Shown here piece by piece: positions 47,530 to 59,989 of a stretch of DNA of 64,000 bases. The stretch spans positions 82,106-146,105 of the forward strand of contig JADFUC010000674.1 in NCBI GenBank assembly GCA_019722365.1, read 5' to 3'. A model generated the notes under the pieces. It saw nothing but the letters and a program-made list of their open reading frames with translations, was not told where the DNA came from and did no database searches. Origin of the DNA: Lithospermum erythrorhizon (lineage: Eukaryota > Streptophyta > Magnoliopsida > Boraginales > Boraginaceae). Every line of letters begins with the position of its first letter. The first letter of the stretch is position 1. Made by a program: the position numbers and the translations under genes.

Positions 47530-50500
47530 GTCTACCCTAATAAAAATTTTAAGCCTGTTCCCAACTGTTTCTTACGAAGAGCCACGAAAGCAACACAAAG
47601 TCATAAAACACACGAGCAAAACAAGCTTACCCCCTACCGAAAAGCTGCGGGTAGCGACTCCTCATATCATCATAAAGGTTCAGTAGCAAGCCACTCTCTG
47701 CTTGTGACTGATTCCTCATGACACTTACTTTCACCCAGAGGCCGCACTGCCAATGCCTTTTCCACTCCGATCGAGAATCGCCATTTGGTTTCTGCCCGAA
47801 AGTGAGATCTCTTGACTCCATTAGATGCAGAAATTTGAAATATCTGAGTCATCCGGAACATAGCTTCTCGAGCGCGACACATGGAACACATTGAATTGGC
47901 CAACTCGGGGCTTGGCTAGGCAGTAGCTACGAGTCCGCTCTGCTTGAGATCTCAAGCAGTCCACGATAGAGGAACGACTTCCTTTCCTCACGAACCGCGT
48001 TACTCACTTCCACGTGGCGATATCATAAGAACATATGATCTCGACCCGAAGGACAAAGTCCCACCGAGCGTCATCGTATCTAATGCAGTATGTCTATGTT
48101 ATCCTCAAGGGTTTTTCTGTGCTCTGACTTGATCACTCTCCTTTTGAACTCTCTGACTAACTCGAGACCATATCTTTCCTCTATAAACCGTTCCAGCAAT
48201 TTGGAGTCAGGTACTTCCATTGTCCTGACGCCTCAGATGGTGCCATCCCCGGATACTAGCATGAAAGCCCATTGTTATCTGCCGAACTCCATCTTAAATG
48301 ACTAAGTAAATTGACTCCCGGAGAGGCTTCGAGAACCTGACGAGCATATCCTCGAGAGTAAAGTTGTTCTACGATTACCCACGTCATGCAGGGGATGGAA
48401 AGATGTACTAAAACTCACTACAGTCCCCGGCGCCTCTGGAAACCCCTCCGGAACCTCGAGGTGAATCTCGCATCCCAGCAGTCCGGAAATGATCGACCGC
48501 GGGAACCCGCGTGCGGTCTCCTTGTCCGATCATGTTAACCTCTCGGTCGTGGTAGATACGATAGGTAGAAATGGTGACTTGACGGCACATCCCTGACTCC
48601 TTTGAATCCCGTCATTCCGCTTCAGCGACTGAAGACCAAATACAAAGTCCATTGTAATAACGTCGACACGGAATAGGAAGAGTCGCAGCAAATCCTGGCG
48701 GGATGTCACATCTTTCCGCTGCTGTAATGAGCCAAACATTTAGCCACGAACTCTGCCGATTTCTCTCTTCGTTTCGGCCACGAGGAAAATGAAATCCTCG
48801 AGTCCCTGTACATCTTTGTGCTACCCGGGATGCGTCTTTATAAACGTTATGAGCACCGTCAAGAATCTCTTTCTTGACTCATCCGAGTCCGGCCATGAAA
48901 CTGCCATCGTCACCGAGGAAAGCTCCGCTCTAGGTATTGTAAATCCTTTCGGCCAATCCTTTCTTCCTAAATTTTACGCTTTTATCTTACAACTGCTGTA
49001 GCACAAAATCTGATCAGCGGTATAGGTGAACACTTCCGCATGCTTGACAACTTTTTCTGGCTTCTTTTGATATCAAACTTCGACCCCAATTTGCCCAAAT
49101 ACGCTTTTGGTTCTTCGACTTTCCCCGCTTCCGACTTCAGGCATCTGCCAGCTACGTTGCTTTCCCGGGTGGTATTGATAAATCAGCATCATAATCGTGA
49201 TAAACTCCATCCACCTCCCTGCGCCTCAAATTCGGGTCTTTACTGCGTCGGTAGGTCTTTGGACTTTGTGATCGGTGAAAATCGACATACAACTCCATAC
49301 AAGTAATGCACTTGAACGTCTGGCAATCATTTGACTCAGGATCTTGAATTGGATGGCAATTCCTCTCGTGGTTCTCAGTAATAGATGAAGCATAAGAAAT
49401 CGCTCTCCCGTTACGCATCGACAAACATTGACCCACAGTGCGACGTCGAGCATGGAAATCACTTGAAACCTCGGACAGGATGGTAAAAGGCCAAAACCCG
49501 ATGCAGGTAGTAACACACAGCTAGCTCTGGCAAACGCCTCTCATGATCCTGCATTCCCGATAAAAGGAACTCCGCTTCTGGTCAGCACAGTCATCGAATT
49601 CATGATCAGCGAAATCTACGATAAACCTCGTGTACTGACGAACCCGAAACTCACTACTTTCAGTCAGCTCGTAGGTGGCTCTGATTACTATGACCTCCAC
49701 CTTACGAGGATCCACACAATACCTTCACGGATATAACATGGCCCCGAGGCTACGCTTTCTCGACGAAATTCCACGTTGCTAAACTTAGCGTCTGATTAGT
49801 CTTTTCGATGTCTCAGCCATGACATGAGTGTCTCTCGTGGCTCTCCGCGTCACTCGGTGGGGAATATCATCAATAAACCTGATCACAAATTTATCCAAGA
49901 ACTCTCAAATACCGGTTTATTAAATCCATGACATTGCCCAGGTGCGTTAGTCGACCAATGGCGTTACCGTAAACTTCATGGTGCTGATACGGATCGAAAG
50001 GTGATTTGAATGTCGCCTCACTTAATCCTCAAGCCCGGTAATACCGGGATGCCGAGTCGATCTTCGAGAAAATGCTACGGCACCCTGGTGATCGAAATAA
50101 ATCTTACATCACCGGCGGCGGATAAGCGGTTCTTGATGAGTATTTTGTTATTTGCACGTAGTCGATCTGTGACCTCAGCGTGCCAATGCTTTCTTCCTGA
50201 AACAAAGCGGGTGCTGCTTTGGAGAACACTGGGTCAGCCAGACCACATCAAGTATTCACATAGGCTAGTGTGACTCTCGACTACGGTGCAGACGTTACAT
50301 CTGTTGTGATGAGAAATCGGTCTTGGTGCCGGGGAACTACAAATCATGAGCTCTCTTTCTCTGCGGTGGTAAGCTGTGACTCCTCAGGAAAACATCAACA
50401 TAATCCACAGGCTTGACTTGTTTTATCCCTCTTTGTTCTCTCTCTCCGAGTCGACCATGCAGGATGCAGTATGACCTTTAACCGTGACTTCTGGCCTCGA

Positions 50501-52324
50501 GATAGAAATAAAACTTGATGGAAAAATCTTTCTATCTCCTGGCTTATGACATCGGAGTCTGGGACCAGCAAACACATAATCTCATACGGTGGCGATCGAT
50601 TCTAGCGCTGATGTCGCCACAAAATGGTCGTTGAGATAATATCAAAATCTACCAATTCAAGCGGAGTAGATCCGCTCTGCTTGATTGATCGCTAGCGCTC
50701 TTGGGGCCGATCTCATGAACATATCTAACCTCGAGCCGACCTCCCAGTGGTGTCATAATATAAGGGAACAAGTAAAGACTCGACGTAAAGGTAAAAGATC
50801 CATGAAAACTCAGGAAAATAAAAGAATGAGTAGCTCCCGAGTCAAAAAGTACCACGGCTTTTCAGAATCAAACCCCATAATGAGGTACACAGCCATGACT
50901 CTCGGAGTGTCGATGCCTCTCTTGAGTGTGGCATTGATCGACCTACTGCGGCCTTGGCTCTGTTCTTTACCAATTCCATTTCACACTTGAATCTCCCATT
51001 TCCATGACCACGACCTCCGTAGCCTCCCAATCGCTCCTCACAAAGCACCACTGGTACCCTCACTATAACAATTTGTCTTTGGTGATGGCAGTACTATTTC
51101 AGCGGCTCTCCCGGAATCTTAGAGACGATCTCGCTATATGTCTAGATTGATGACATCGGAGCCAAATGTCTCCCTGAAACCGATCTGCGTCGTATGGCCC
51201 GTACGCCCCTTGGCGAAAACATCGAATGCCGCTCGGAACCACACAGTAACACCCTGCAGAGATCCACGGATCTACTTGAATACCGGTAAAAGCTGCTGAA
51301 ATGACTCGGGCGAGCAGATGCTTAGGCAGCTACATTTGGACGAGTCGGCTGGAAGGTCCTCTGGAACCGGCCCAAATCGCGATGCCGACTTCCTGTATCG
51401 TACCTCTTCGACCTACTCGGCCTCGAGGCTCCTTGACTCCGTCTACTTTCTGATGCGTTCACGAACTCATGAAGCTAGTGAAAGTCCATGAATATACGGT
51501 GGCGAATACTCATCTGACCAGTCTACCGAGATAGAATCCTCTGCTCTCGGTCAGTTAATACATTTGAGCCAGCGGCATGCTTCATTAAACCTTCTCGTAC
51601 TCCACCAGCGGATCGATTACAATTAAACAAAAAATCAGATCCTCTCCAGCGACCCGTGGGTACTCGTCTGATAATTCTCTACGAACAACGCCTGAGCCGC
51701 TCACCAAGTCACTGGTCATCCTACAGCGATCCCGAGGATCACCGTAGATTATCCCGCGTCCTGGCGCCATGCGATGCATGAAGTGGCGAACTTTGAACCT
51801 CGAGAACACCACCTGATACCCTTAGGCTCAAAAATGGTCTCAATCTCTAATAAACTTCGATGGCGTCAATCGGTGAACCCGCTCCATGTAACGGGGATAT
51901 CTGCTTGAAGCAGTCAGCAGCTGCTACGGCGTGACCTTCATTGAACCGCCCGCTGTGCGTGTCCCAAAATTCTCCCTCGGCTTTTGCACAATCCCACTAG
52001 CAGCAGGGGTCAAGCTGGAACATCGAGTGTCTGTCGAACTATTCTTGGCCCAGGCTACTTCGCCCCAACTGACTCCACTTGGCCAAGCCACCTACAAACT
52101 CGCCTCTGGTACCTGATTACACCCGCAGACGCGCCCAGCGGCGGTCATCTGCAGCGTCTCATTTCTTGGTAGCGGCGTCACCAGCGATCTACGAAAAATG
52201 AAGGAAAGACTTAGACTCGAGGAAAAGACTGACGGACAACTCGAAAAGAGAACATAACCCGGATAGACACGTAACCCGCACGAACCGCCCAAGAGAATAT
52301 GAAACCTACGGCTGTTACGAAAAT
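47530..52324 (-). pseudogene. Eroded Tekay-type gag-pol with chromodomain
   Basis: On the - strand, from high to low: a gag region about 52.2-51.0 kb with no firm motif; protease with VLFDSGATHSFI near 50.84 kb; reverse transcriptase about 50.5-49.6 kb (FSKIDSASRYY near 50.07 kb, a degraded catalytic box, then DPRKVEVI near 49.71 kb); RNase H about 49.5-49.0 kb, weak; integrase with ITMDFVFGLQ near 48.65 kb; and the chromodomain end DMRSRYPQLFG near 47.65 kb. The ending MRxRYPxLF is typical of the Tekay/Del chromoviruses. Almost every domain needs frame changes to follow. No intact protein can be made from it as written. Confidence 0.7.
52299..52324 (-). other. Primer binding site region of the Tekay-like element (degraded)
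   Basis: On the - strand, right after the LTR end (gtcgttaca), the sequence attttcgtaacagccgtagg parallels attttggtatcgagcttagg at the same place in the inner element. Both look like damaged forms of the tRNA-iMet site tggtatcagagc. The correspondence sets orientation and LTR boundary. Confidence 0.5.
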
Positions 52325-53176
52325 TGTAACGACCGCCCCGAATTAAATGCGCCCGTGAGGATTAGAATAAATCCCAAAATCCACGGGCCTTGGTCGCTTG
52401 TCGATGGATGACTCGATTTTAGAAAACCCCAGTTTTGAAACAACTGTGACTATCATATGCGGTAGAAAACAACACTTTTTAAGAAAAAAAGGATCCATGC
52501 ATTAGTATTCACAACCATATAACAACGACTTGATATACTGCTTGTAACTCAGAAAGGACCCCGTCTGACCGCTTTCTGACAAGTATCTCAAAATAACAAC
52601 TATCTGAGACAAGCAGCCACTGATCAACAAAATAAAGGCTGTGAGGATCAAATTTGCCATAGCCCTTGGCTACTTCCCTAAATTCTGTGTGAGCTTGCAG
52701 AAGAAAAACACGGCGACGGAAGAGCGGCTACACCGGCGCATCGACCTAGCGATAAAATTGCCGCCCGTTGCGAATAGGGTGTAAGGCTGCGAGAAGCTTA
52801 GTGAATATATCTCCAAGAATGAAATCAACTTCCAATTACAACGATATTGTACCAAATAGATTAAATTACACAACAAAAAGGTGGTATGATTTTATTCAAC
52901 TTGGGTCTTAATATAAAGTCATTGTAATTTCATTATCATTTTAAATACGGTCATAAATTGTTACTAGCGGGATTATCCAAAACAATGGCAATCCATGATA
53001 ACATGCGTCAATATCGAGAAAAAGCTGTAACATCATCCACGACGATCGTATTTGCTACATCCCCGGACGATAACGACGCATGACACCGGCCATTGGCATT
53101 CCCGTAGCCATGACCAACTCGACATTTGTATCGACTTTCAATACGACTCGACTTAACGGTATCCTTCGACAACTCA
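52325..53176 (-). repeat. 5' LTR (right copy) of the Tekay-like element, first part
   Basis: It starts tgtaacgaccgccccg and matches the first 0.85 kb of the left LTR up to tcgacaactca. At 53177 the match stops and a new element begins with tgtgataaccc. The rest of this LTR is at 62423 to about 63830. Confidence 0.8.
53172..53176. repeat. Target-site duplication actca, left copy
   Basis: The five bases actca lie directly before the nested element's TG and recur directly after its terminal CA at 62418-62422. The 5-bp length is typical of LTR retrotransposon integration. Confidence 0.8.
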
Positions 53177-55540
53177 TGTGATAACCCGTTCGTATTAATA
53201 TTATGAAATAGTATATGCTAATTTTCGGTGGAGTATTCGAGGAGAAATCGAAATTTTCGAAGTTGAATGGGTGGAGATCTGACGAATCGATCGGTTGGTA
53301 GTGCGTTTGGGTATTTAAGATTTTAAAAGTTATGTCCGGTGATATAATATTATTTGGGGGATTAAGTTAATTTATATTAGAGTTGTGTTGTTAATCGAGG
53401 CAATTAAGTAGCCAGGAGGCGAGAAGTGAGGAGTGAATATTTTGGCCTTGGACAGGGACCTTTTTATCCTTATCTTTAAATCATTTTCCACCTGACTTCA
53501 TTTTTCTTCTTTCTTCTTCTTCTCTTAGGAGCCGAAATAGGTAAATCCCCCCCTCAAATTTTTAGATTTCTCTCGCCGATTGTCGCAAATCAGAGAGCGA
53601 ACTTGTGAATCTTCTCTCGTCGTCCCTCTCAGCGTCTAGAGTAAGAAAAGATGAATCTCTTAGGGATATTTCTTGAGTTTTTAAGAAGTTGACTTTCCTT
53701 GGATTTGGTTGACTTTTAGATCTTGATTTATTATGGTATAGAAATGTTATACGGGTATTATCGGTGAGGGATTAGCAGTGATTTTGAGTAGTTATTGGGG
53801 TTAGAAATAGTGTAAGTGTTATGTTGACTTTATTGACTTTTCTTAAATTGACATTAAATGGTAATATGAGGTTAAAGGACTTTAATATAGTTGTTTTGGG
53901 TATAGAATTATTGGTTTTGGATATGGATAGGTAGAATTTTAGTTGAAAGTTTGGGAAAGTTAGTATAGCTTTTTTCGTGATTGAATTGGAGGTTGTATTT
54001 AATGGATAAATTAGTTGTCAATTGATTGTTGGATTGATTAGAATATTGCTTGAAGTGTTGTTGTTGGGGTAATAATGTAATGACGAATATTAATGTAGTT
54101 ATATTGGAATGTTAGAAGGGTATATCGATCTTGCGGGGATAGGATGATTCTTTAGAGTTGTAAAATTGAATCGTGAGGCGTGGTGGTATAACGCTTTCGG
54201 GATATATATAGATGTTAAGAGAGAGTTATTCTCACGAGATGTATTATAATGTATAAATTCTTTGAATAGGAGTTGGTACGGATCCCAGCATGAGGATTCT
54301 TGAGGATTATGATTCTTACTTTGGGCTCGAGGTGAGTACAAATCTCATGATAAGGGACCTTTCGTATATATTATATTTATATATTTTGTATGTGTTATCT
54401 TGGGATTGATAGAGTATGTGTGTATTGTGTGATTGAGATTGATCTTATGTGTAAACTTTTGATTTATGATTAAATACGATGAAATAATTCGGATTTTGGG
54501 TTATATTATGAGATAATTGAGATTATGATTCGTATGCATGCGATATTAGTGATTATGATTTATATCATGGGATAGTTGTAGATATGATTCATGTTATGAG
54601 ATTTTTGTGTGTGTCTTTGTGTGTGGGTATTGTCTTGATGTGTTTGATTCTTTGTGTATTCTTTGCTTGGAGGCGGTGGTGACCAAGGAGGTTTGGTGTG
54701 GTGTGCATATTGTGTGGGTTGCCAGGTAGTTCGGGAGGTTTGGTGTGATATCTGCGCATTGAGGGGTGTAGCCTCGGTCGGGAGGATGGAGGTGGAGCTC
54801 GTCGATTATGTGGAGGTGGTTCTACATGTAATGTATTATTTGGAGGTGGATTCTCGTGTGTGTATTATTTGGAGGTGGATTCACCGTATGTGTGTATTAT
54901 TTGGAGGTGGATTCTGTGTGTGTATTATTTGGAGGTGTATTCCTCGTTTTGATGCCTTTGTGTCTTTGGCCCATTTCCACTTGAATGAATATGCGTTATT
55001 TATGGCGATAAGCTCATGTGTATAGTTTTATGTAACATCGTAAAGGATTACATGTGAGTTGTGGTATTATTCATTGTGTGGCTGGTTGATGTATAGCATG
55101 TATTATTTATAAGTATGAACTCATGTATATGTAGGGACGAAATGCAATGGTATTTGTATTCACTTCTCGGCTTAATAGGCGACTCCTGTCTCATGGGCGG
55201 GCATTTTATGCACTGGGATTACAGGGGTTGTCAGTGAGGTTGTCGAGCGGCAGTAAGTGCGGTGAAGATCATAGATGAGGCGGTGGTGGCGTAGGATTTC
55301 CTCGTCTGGTCGTTTCACATGTTGTATTTGGTTCTTGTATCTTTGAGTTGTATAGGTAAAGGTGGATGTGTATTATGTTGTTCGTTATTTTATTGTATAT
55401 GTTAGTTCGCCCACGATGGACAAAAGTGTATTTTATTATTATAAATGTGAATGAAGTCTTTTTGTATTGTAAATCCATTGATCGGGTGACTACGGTGCCA
55501 CAGTTGTTGATGACCTTAGCACTCGGTGCGCAGTCGTTAT
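53177..55540 (+). repeat. 5' LTR of the nested element
   Basis: It aligns along its length with 59990-62417: gatctgacgaatcg, agggacctttttat, gttgactttccttgg, actttaatatagttgtttt, gtattataatgtataaattc, gggcgggcattttatgcact and gtggcgtaggatttcctcgt appear in the same order. It would hold the promoter. It contains a minisatellite near 54.83-54.95 kb. The right end is placed just before the primer binding site, accurate to a few bases. Confidence 0.82.
54823..54950. repeat. Minisatellite in the nested element's 5' LTR
   Basis: About five units of roughly 27-30 bases of the form gtgtattatttggaggtgg plus attctcgtgt. The right LTR carries the same array at about 61660-61780, with unit differences. 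Confidence 0.8.
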
Positions 55541-55545
55541 AATTT

Positions 55546-55556
55546 TGGTATCGAGC
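55546..55556 (+). other. Primer binding site of the nested element
   Basis: tggtatcgagc equals the tRNA-iMet site tggtatcagagc with one base missing, a few bases after the left LTR. It is followed by ttaggtttcg, which also follows the site in the host element. Confidence 0.65.
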
Positions 55557-58500
55557 TTAGGTTTCGATTTTACGTAGGGGTCACAGTATTGATTTGTAAT
55601 ACTTTAGGTGTAAGATGGTCGAGTGATTTGTCGATATCTGAGTGTTCTTGTGGAGTCTAAATTTTTCTTCTTTCGTTGATCGTTGTTGGTGAGGATGCAC
55701 GCTGGAAGATTTTAAATCGAGTAACGTGTGAGCACCATAGGGGAAGGTTGAGATAGATAAATGTTAGTTTATTCTGGTGACATAGGGTTCGAGGCGGTTA
55801 GTAAATTTGATGAATACACATTTGATGATGTTTATCTGGATAACGGTTGTTATCAAGGATGTGAACTCAAGGCCGAAACGTGTGGAAATGAGATGCTAAG
55901 ATATGGGTAGATTTGTTGGAATTTGGTTGGAGAGAAAAGAGATGTCACAGGATGTTGGGAAGGAATCTATAATGTCGGAGTTGGAGTTGTTAAATTAGTT
56001 GAGATATTTATGTAAATCTAAGAGTGTTAAGATGTCGGTGATTGTGGTATAAGATTGATCCTTAGATGTGTGAAGTTAACAGAGTGCGCTTTGAAATAAT
56101 TGGTGGAAGAGTGTTGGTGAAGTAATTATAGTGGTTGGACCCAGTGTTATGGTAGAGAGAGAGAATTAATTTAGTTGGCGTATCGGGATGGGCCACTCAT
56201 TGAAGATGAAGTGAGTTAATGAATCTTGTTGTCAGATGTAGGAGTATGAATATGAGAGCGAGAAGAGAAGATGTAAATGTCGTAATAGGTTGATATTGAA
56301 AATTCTATTTCGATGAATACTAAGGGAATTGAGGATAAGGTGGAAATAGAATTTTTTTCAGTAAGCTGTTATTACGATTGGTGATTAATGCGAGGTTATC
56401 GATCATCTAGATGTATTGGAATATGTTGAGTACATCCCGAAATATTGGAAAAAAAATTGGTATTGGTGGAATTAAGTATGCGAGTACTCTATTAGTTGAT
56501 ATGAGGATTTGGATTTAATGTAAGCTGACAGTTAGGATAGATGAATATTTTTAGTGATTGTCATGATGAAGTTCTAAGTTGCTTAAGTTGTGAATTGTTG
56601 CTTGGAGAATAAAGTGGAAAAAAATGATGATGAAATTTTGGGACTCTGGGGAAAAGAAAAGATGTTGGTAGTACTCTATTTATAAACTATTTAAATGGGG
56701 CCGGGCATCGATAACGATTAGGGTAGTAAGTCGGAAGGAAGAATTATTGCGAGGAGAAGGTAGTTGATATACCGGTTAATTGGGACTTAGAAGGAATTAC
56801 GAGATCTGATGGAAGAGTGTGACCTCACGTAGAGACAACACATTAAAGTGAGGGAGACTAGATGGAGTTGTTTCAAAGTGTGTTATGTATCCAAAAATTA
56901 AGTGCGAAACTATTCTTTCCCAAAGAAACTGATAAAAGCGATGAGGCCCGGATGTTTCTTTGTTGAATAATTTTTATGAAATAAGGATCTTAAGCGGAAT
57001 CTTGATATATTATTTAAAGGCGATGATCGTGAGGGAATTTTGGGAATTCTGAGAACATGATTGGGATTAGGTCGAAGCGAGATTTTTGGTGAAGTTTTGT
57101 TAATCATGATGAAGTTGTGTATAATGGCATCGTGATGAAGCGTGAAGCAGGCAGAACCATGGGAGAGGTATGATAGCAGCAGAATATGTTATCTTTACAG
57201 TATAGAGATCGTGGAGTTATGCCAGTATAATTGAAAAGAAGAAAGTATGAGATTAAGATATAAATTTGCTAATAATGGATTTGGAACATCAGTTACTTAA
57301 TGGTGCGATTTGGTTGTCAGAGGTAGTCAAGGAAAGACATGAGAAAAGGAATGATGATTTCTTGAAGACTTGAATATATTGTATCTGATTATGGTTAAGA
57401 GGCAGCGAATAGATGGTTGAGGAAAGGTTAAAGGTTAAATGAATCGAAAGTGCAGTTCATTTCTTTGTGAGGAATAAGAAGCCTTCACGACATTTAAGAT
57501 GATAAGGGGAGTAAAAAATGTTTGGATATACGTATTATTAGTTACAAGATAAGTGATAATGATTGTGTTAGATTGAGTTGAGGATAAATTTTTTTCAAGA
57601 AGGATGAGTTGAAGTTATAAGTGGAATTCTCATAAATTATAAGATTTAAAAAACCCGACTCGCTCGGAGAAAAGTTGGACTAACGGTAAGGAAAATTAGT
57701 GGAAATTTGTGAATATGACAGATCTTGGGATCTACGACATAGAGAAAATGATGGTTAATGTATCGGTCATAAATACTAAAATTTTTGTTTAAAGAAGGAT
57801 AATGAGGGAAGCCCAATGATGGTGATGTGCTAATGTTAGTTCTAAGGATTTGAATTAATGAATTTCTTGAGTGTAGATGAAGGTTGACAAATCGAGAAGG
57901 ACGATGGAGGATTAACAAGTATGGTAGAGATATCACGTGTTGCTGATAATTAATGAGCATAGTTGTGAATGAAACTCATCATGGGTGTATCTTTGTGAGA
58001 CTTGGTAGTTTTGAGGTGTCACAGTGATTTGAGGAAGAATTGGTATCATGGGAGGAAGAGCGGAGGTTGTTGGCTTCATCTAAGGACATTGAGAAATTCA
58101 CACTTATGATTACGGTTGTGGATGCGGAGGCATTAGCGATGAGGATGATAATTGAATTATTCTAAAAGGTAGATCTACAAGTTTTCTCTATAAGGTTGAA
58201 TCATTATGTGAGAAGTGTGTTACAAAGGTTTGTAATGAGCTGCAGAATTATAAGATTATGTAGTTTGTAATGGTCTTGAGGGCGTGAGTCAAGATGTTAA
58301 GCGTTGTTTGTGGGTGTCAATAATAAAGCGAGTCAGATAATAAATTAAAGAATACAACGATTGAATTACATTCGAGATAAAATATTTGGGAATGTTATGT
58401 TGATTATAAAGGCACTTATCGGAGAAGTAGTGACTAACAGCCTTGAGATATAAGGCCGTATTGAAGTGTAAGACTGAGGTTACTTGAGAGATGATAATGT

Positions 58501-59989
58501 CAGTAAGAGGAAAGTTGCTCACGGTAATACTAACTTCCAAGCCAGTGTTAGGATGGCACCATCGGAAGCTATTGAAGAGATGTTGAGTTCTAATATTGCT
58601 GAAAGGAGACGGGAGGAAAGAAAAATGACTCATGGTAGAAGAACTACGAGGGAAGAATGGAACTTGATATGACTACCCTGAGGAGAATAAGTTTACATTA
58701 TGTTAAATTAATGAAGGAATGGCATTGGGTGGATACGATTATATAGCTAAGCTGAGCGAGGGAATGAGGATTCATAAAATGCTTATCTACGGGAGAAGGA
58801 GTGCAAAAAAGGAACATAGGAAGTGAGCCATTGATGTCCCCAACAATTTTGGGTAGAAGCACGTTAGCGATACTTGCTGGTATGAAAGTTCAGAATGAAG
58901 TGTGATGTGAAGAGGAATATGGTAGGTTGAAATTTTCAATTTGACTACAAAATGAGACATTGGGAGTGAGATTATGTGAAAAGGGGATATTGATGGCTAT
59001 TATTGGAGCTGAAAGTAATAAGTTTTCGATAAAAGGGTTATCAGCGAGGTGGTGGACGATCGGTTAACATTGTAGTATAATGATATATACATGCGTATTT
59101 GTTGTCTGTGGGAAGTCGGATGTTGATAAATCGTAGTAGAACTACAAATATGATGTTAACGAGCTAGAGGTATATACTTATGCTATGGTGAAATTGAATA
59201 ATGATAACTTTATGGTTAGATTTTATGGTATGACATAGTGTTGATATAAATGGTAAGCGAGGTCTGAGGAAAAATACGATATTAACCTATACGATGATGA
59301 AATCGTGATAGTATTAGAATGGTAAATGAGCATTATATATGAAGTGTATGGTGATAATGTATTGGCAGTGGCGATGTGTGATACTATATAAATTACACAG
59401 GTAGACTAATATGTGCAGGATTTGTTAGGTCGATACTGACTATACTATGAAGTGTTTTAAGAGGTATATATGTGGGAGCATTACGAGGAAATGGTGGGGT
59501 TATCGGGTGATGTATTATGTTAGTTATCTTTGAGAAACCTTGGGTGTATTTCAGCGTATATACAAATACAGGAATGTCGATAATAAATAATTTGATGAGT
59601 GGGGTTTTGATAAGAGGAATTTAGTTACGCATTAATGAATCGAGGAGTCAACAACGAGGTGATATTATGACACAATTATGGCGGATCACGAGGCGATATC
59701 AGTGATATATATATTGATTTGAGTGGTATTAGTGATGGTTGATGTATGATACTGATAACATGATAAAATATGAGTTGATGGGTGTTAGTGTAATATGGGA
59801 TATGAGAGGACGTATATCGTAGTTGGGCTATATGACGCACGATGATTATGGTTATGTTGGAAAAATGTGATTGGTGACAGATAATGGCATTATTACATTA
59901 ATAGAGCATATTGAAAGCGAGTTGGGAGGAAGATAAAAAAAATGCAGTGCTATGTAAATTTCGAGACGAGGGCTATAAGGTGGGCAAGC
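55557..59989 (+). other. Interior of the nested element, no recognisable genes
   Basis: 4.4 kb, purine-rich on the + strand, dense in short stops. Open frames are short on both strands (57646-57960, 58289-58633 and 56910-57107 on -, 58484-58672 on +) and show none of the DSGA, YVDD, zinc-finger or integrase signatures I looked for. It is either a non-autonomous (LARD-like) interior or a coding region eroded past recognition. Confidence 0.6.

Noticed and set aside
54654..55025. 123-residue Val/Cys/Gly-rich frame
   Set aside because: It is produced by the LTR minisatellite (repeated VCIIWRW-like text) and lies wholly inside an LTR.
57646..58633. - strand frames of 104 and 114 residues inside the nested element
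   Set aside because: The interior is purine-rich on +, so - strand frames are expected by composition. No motif was seen.
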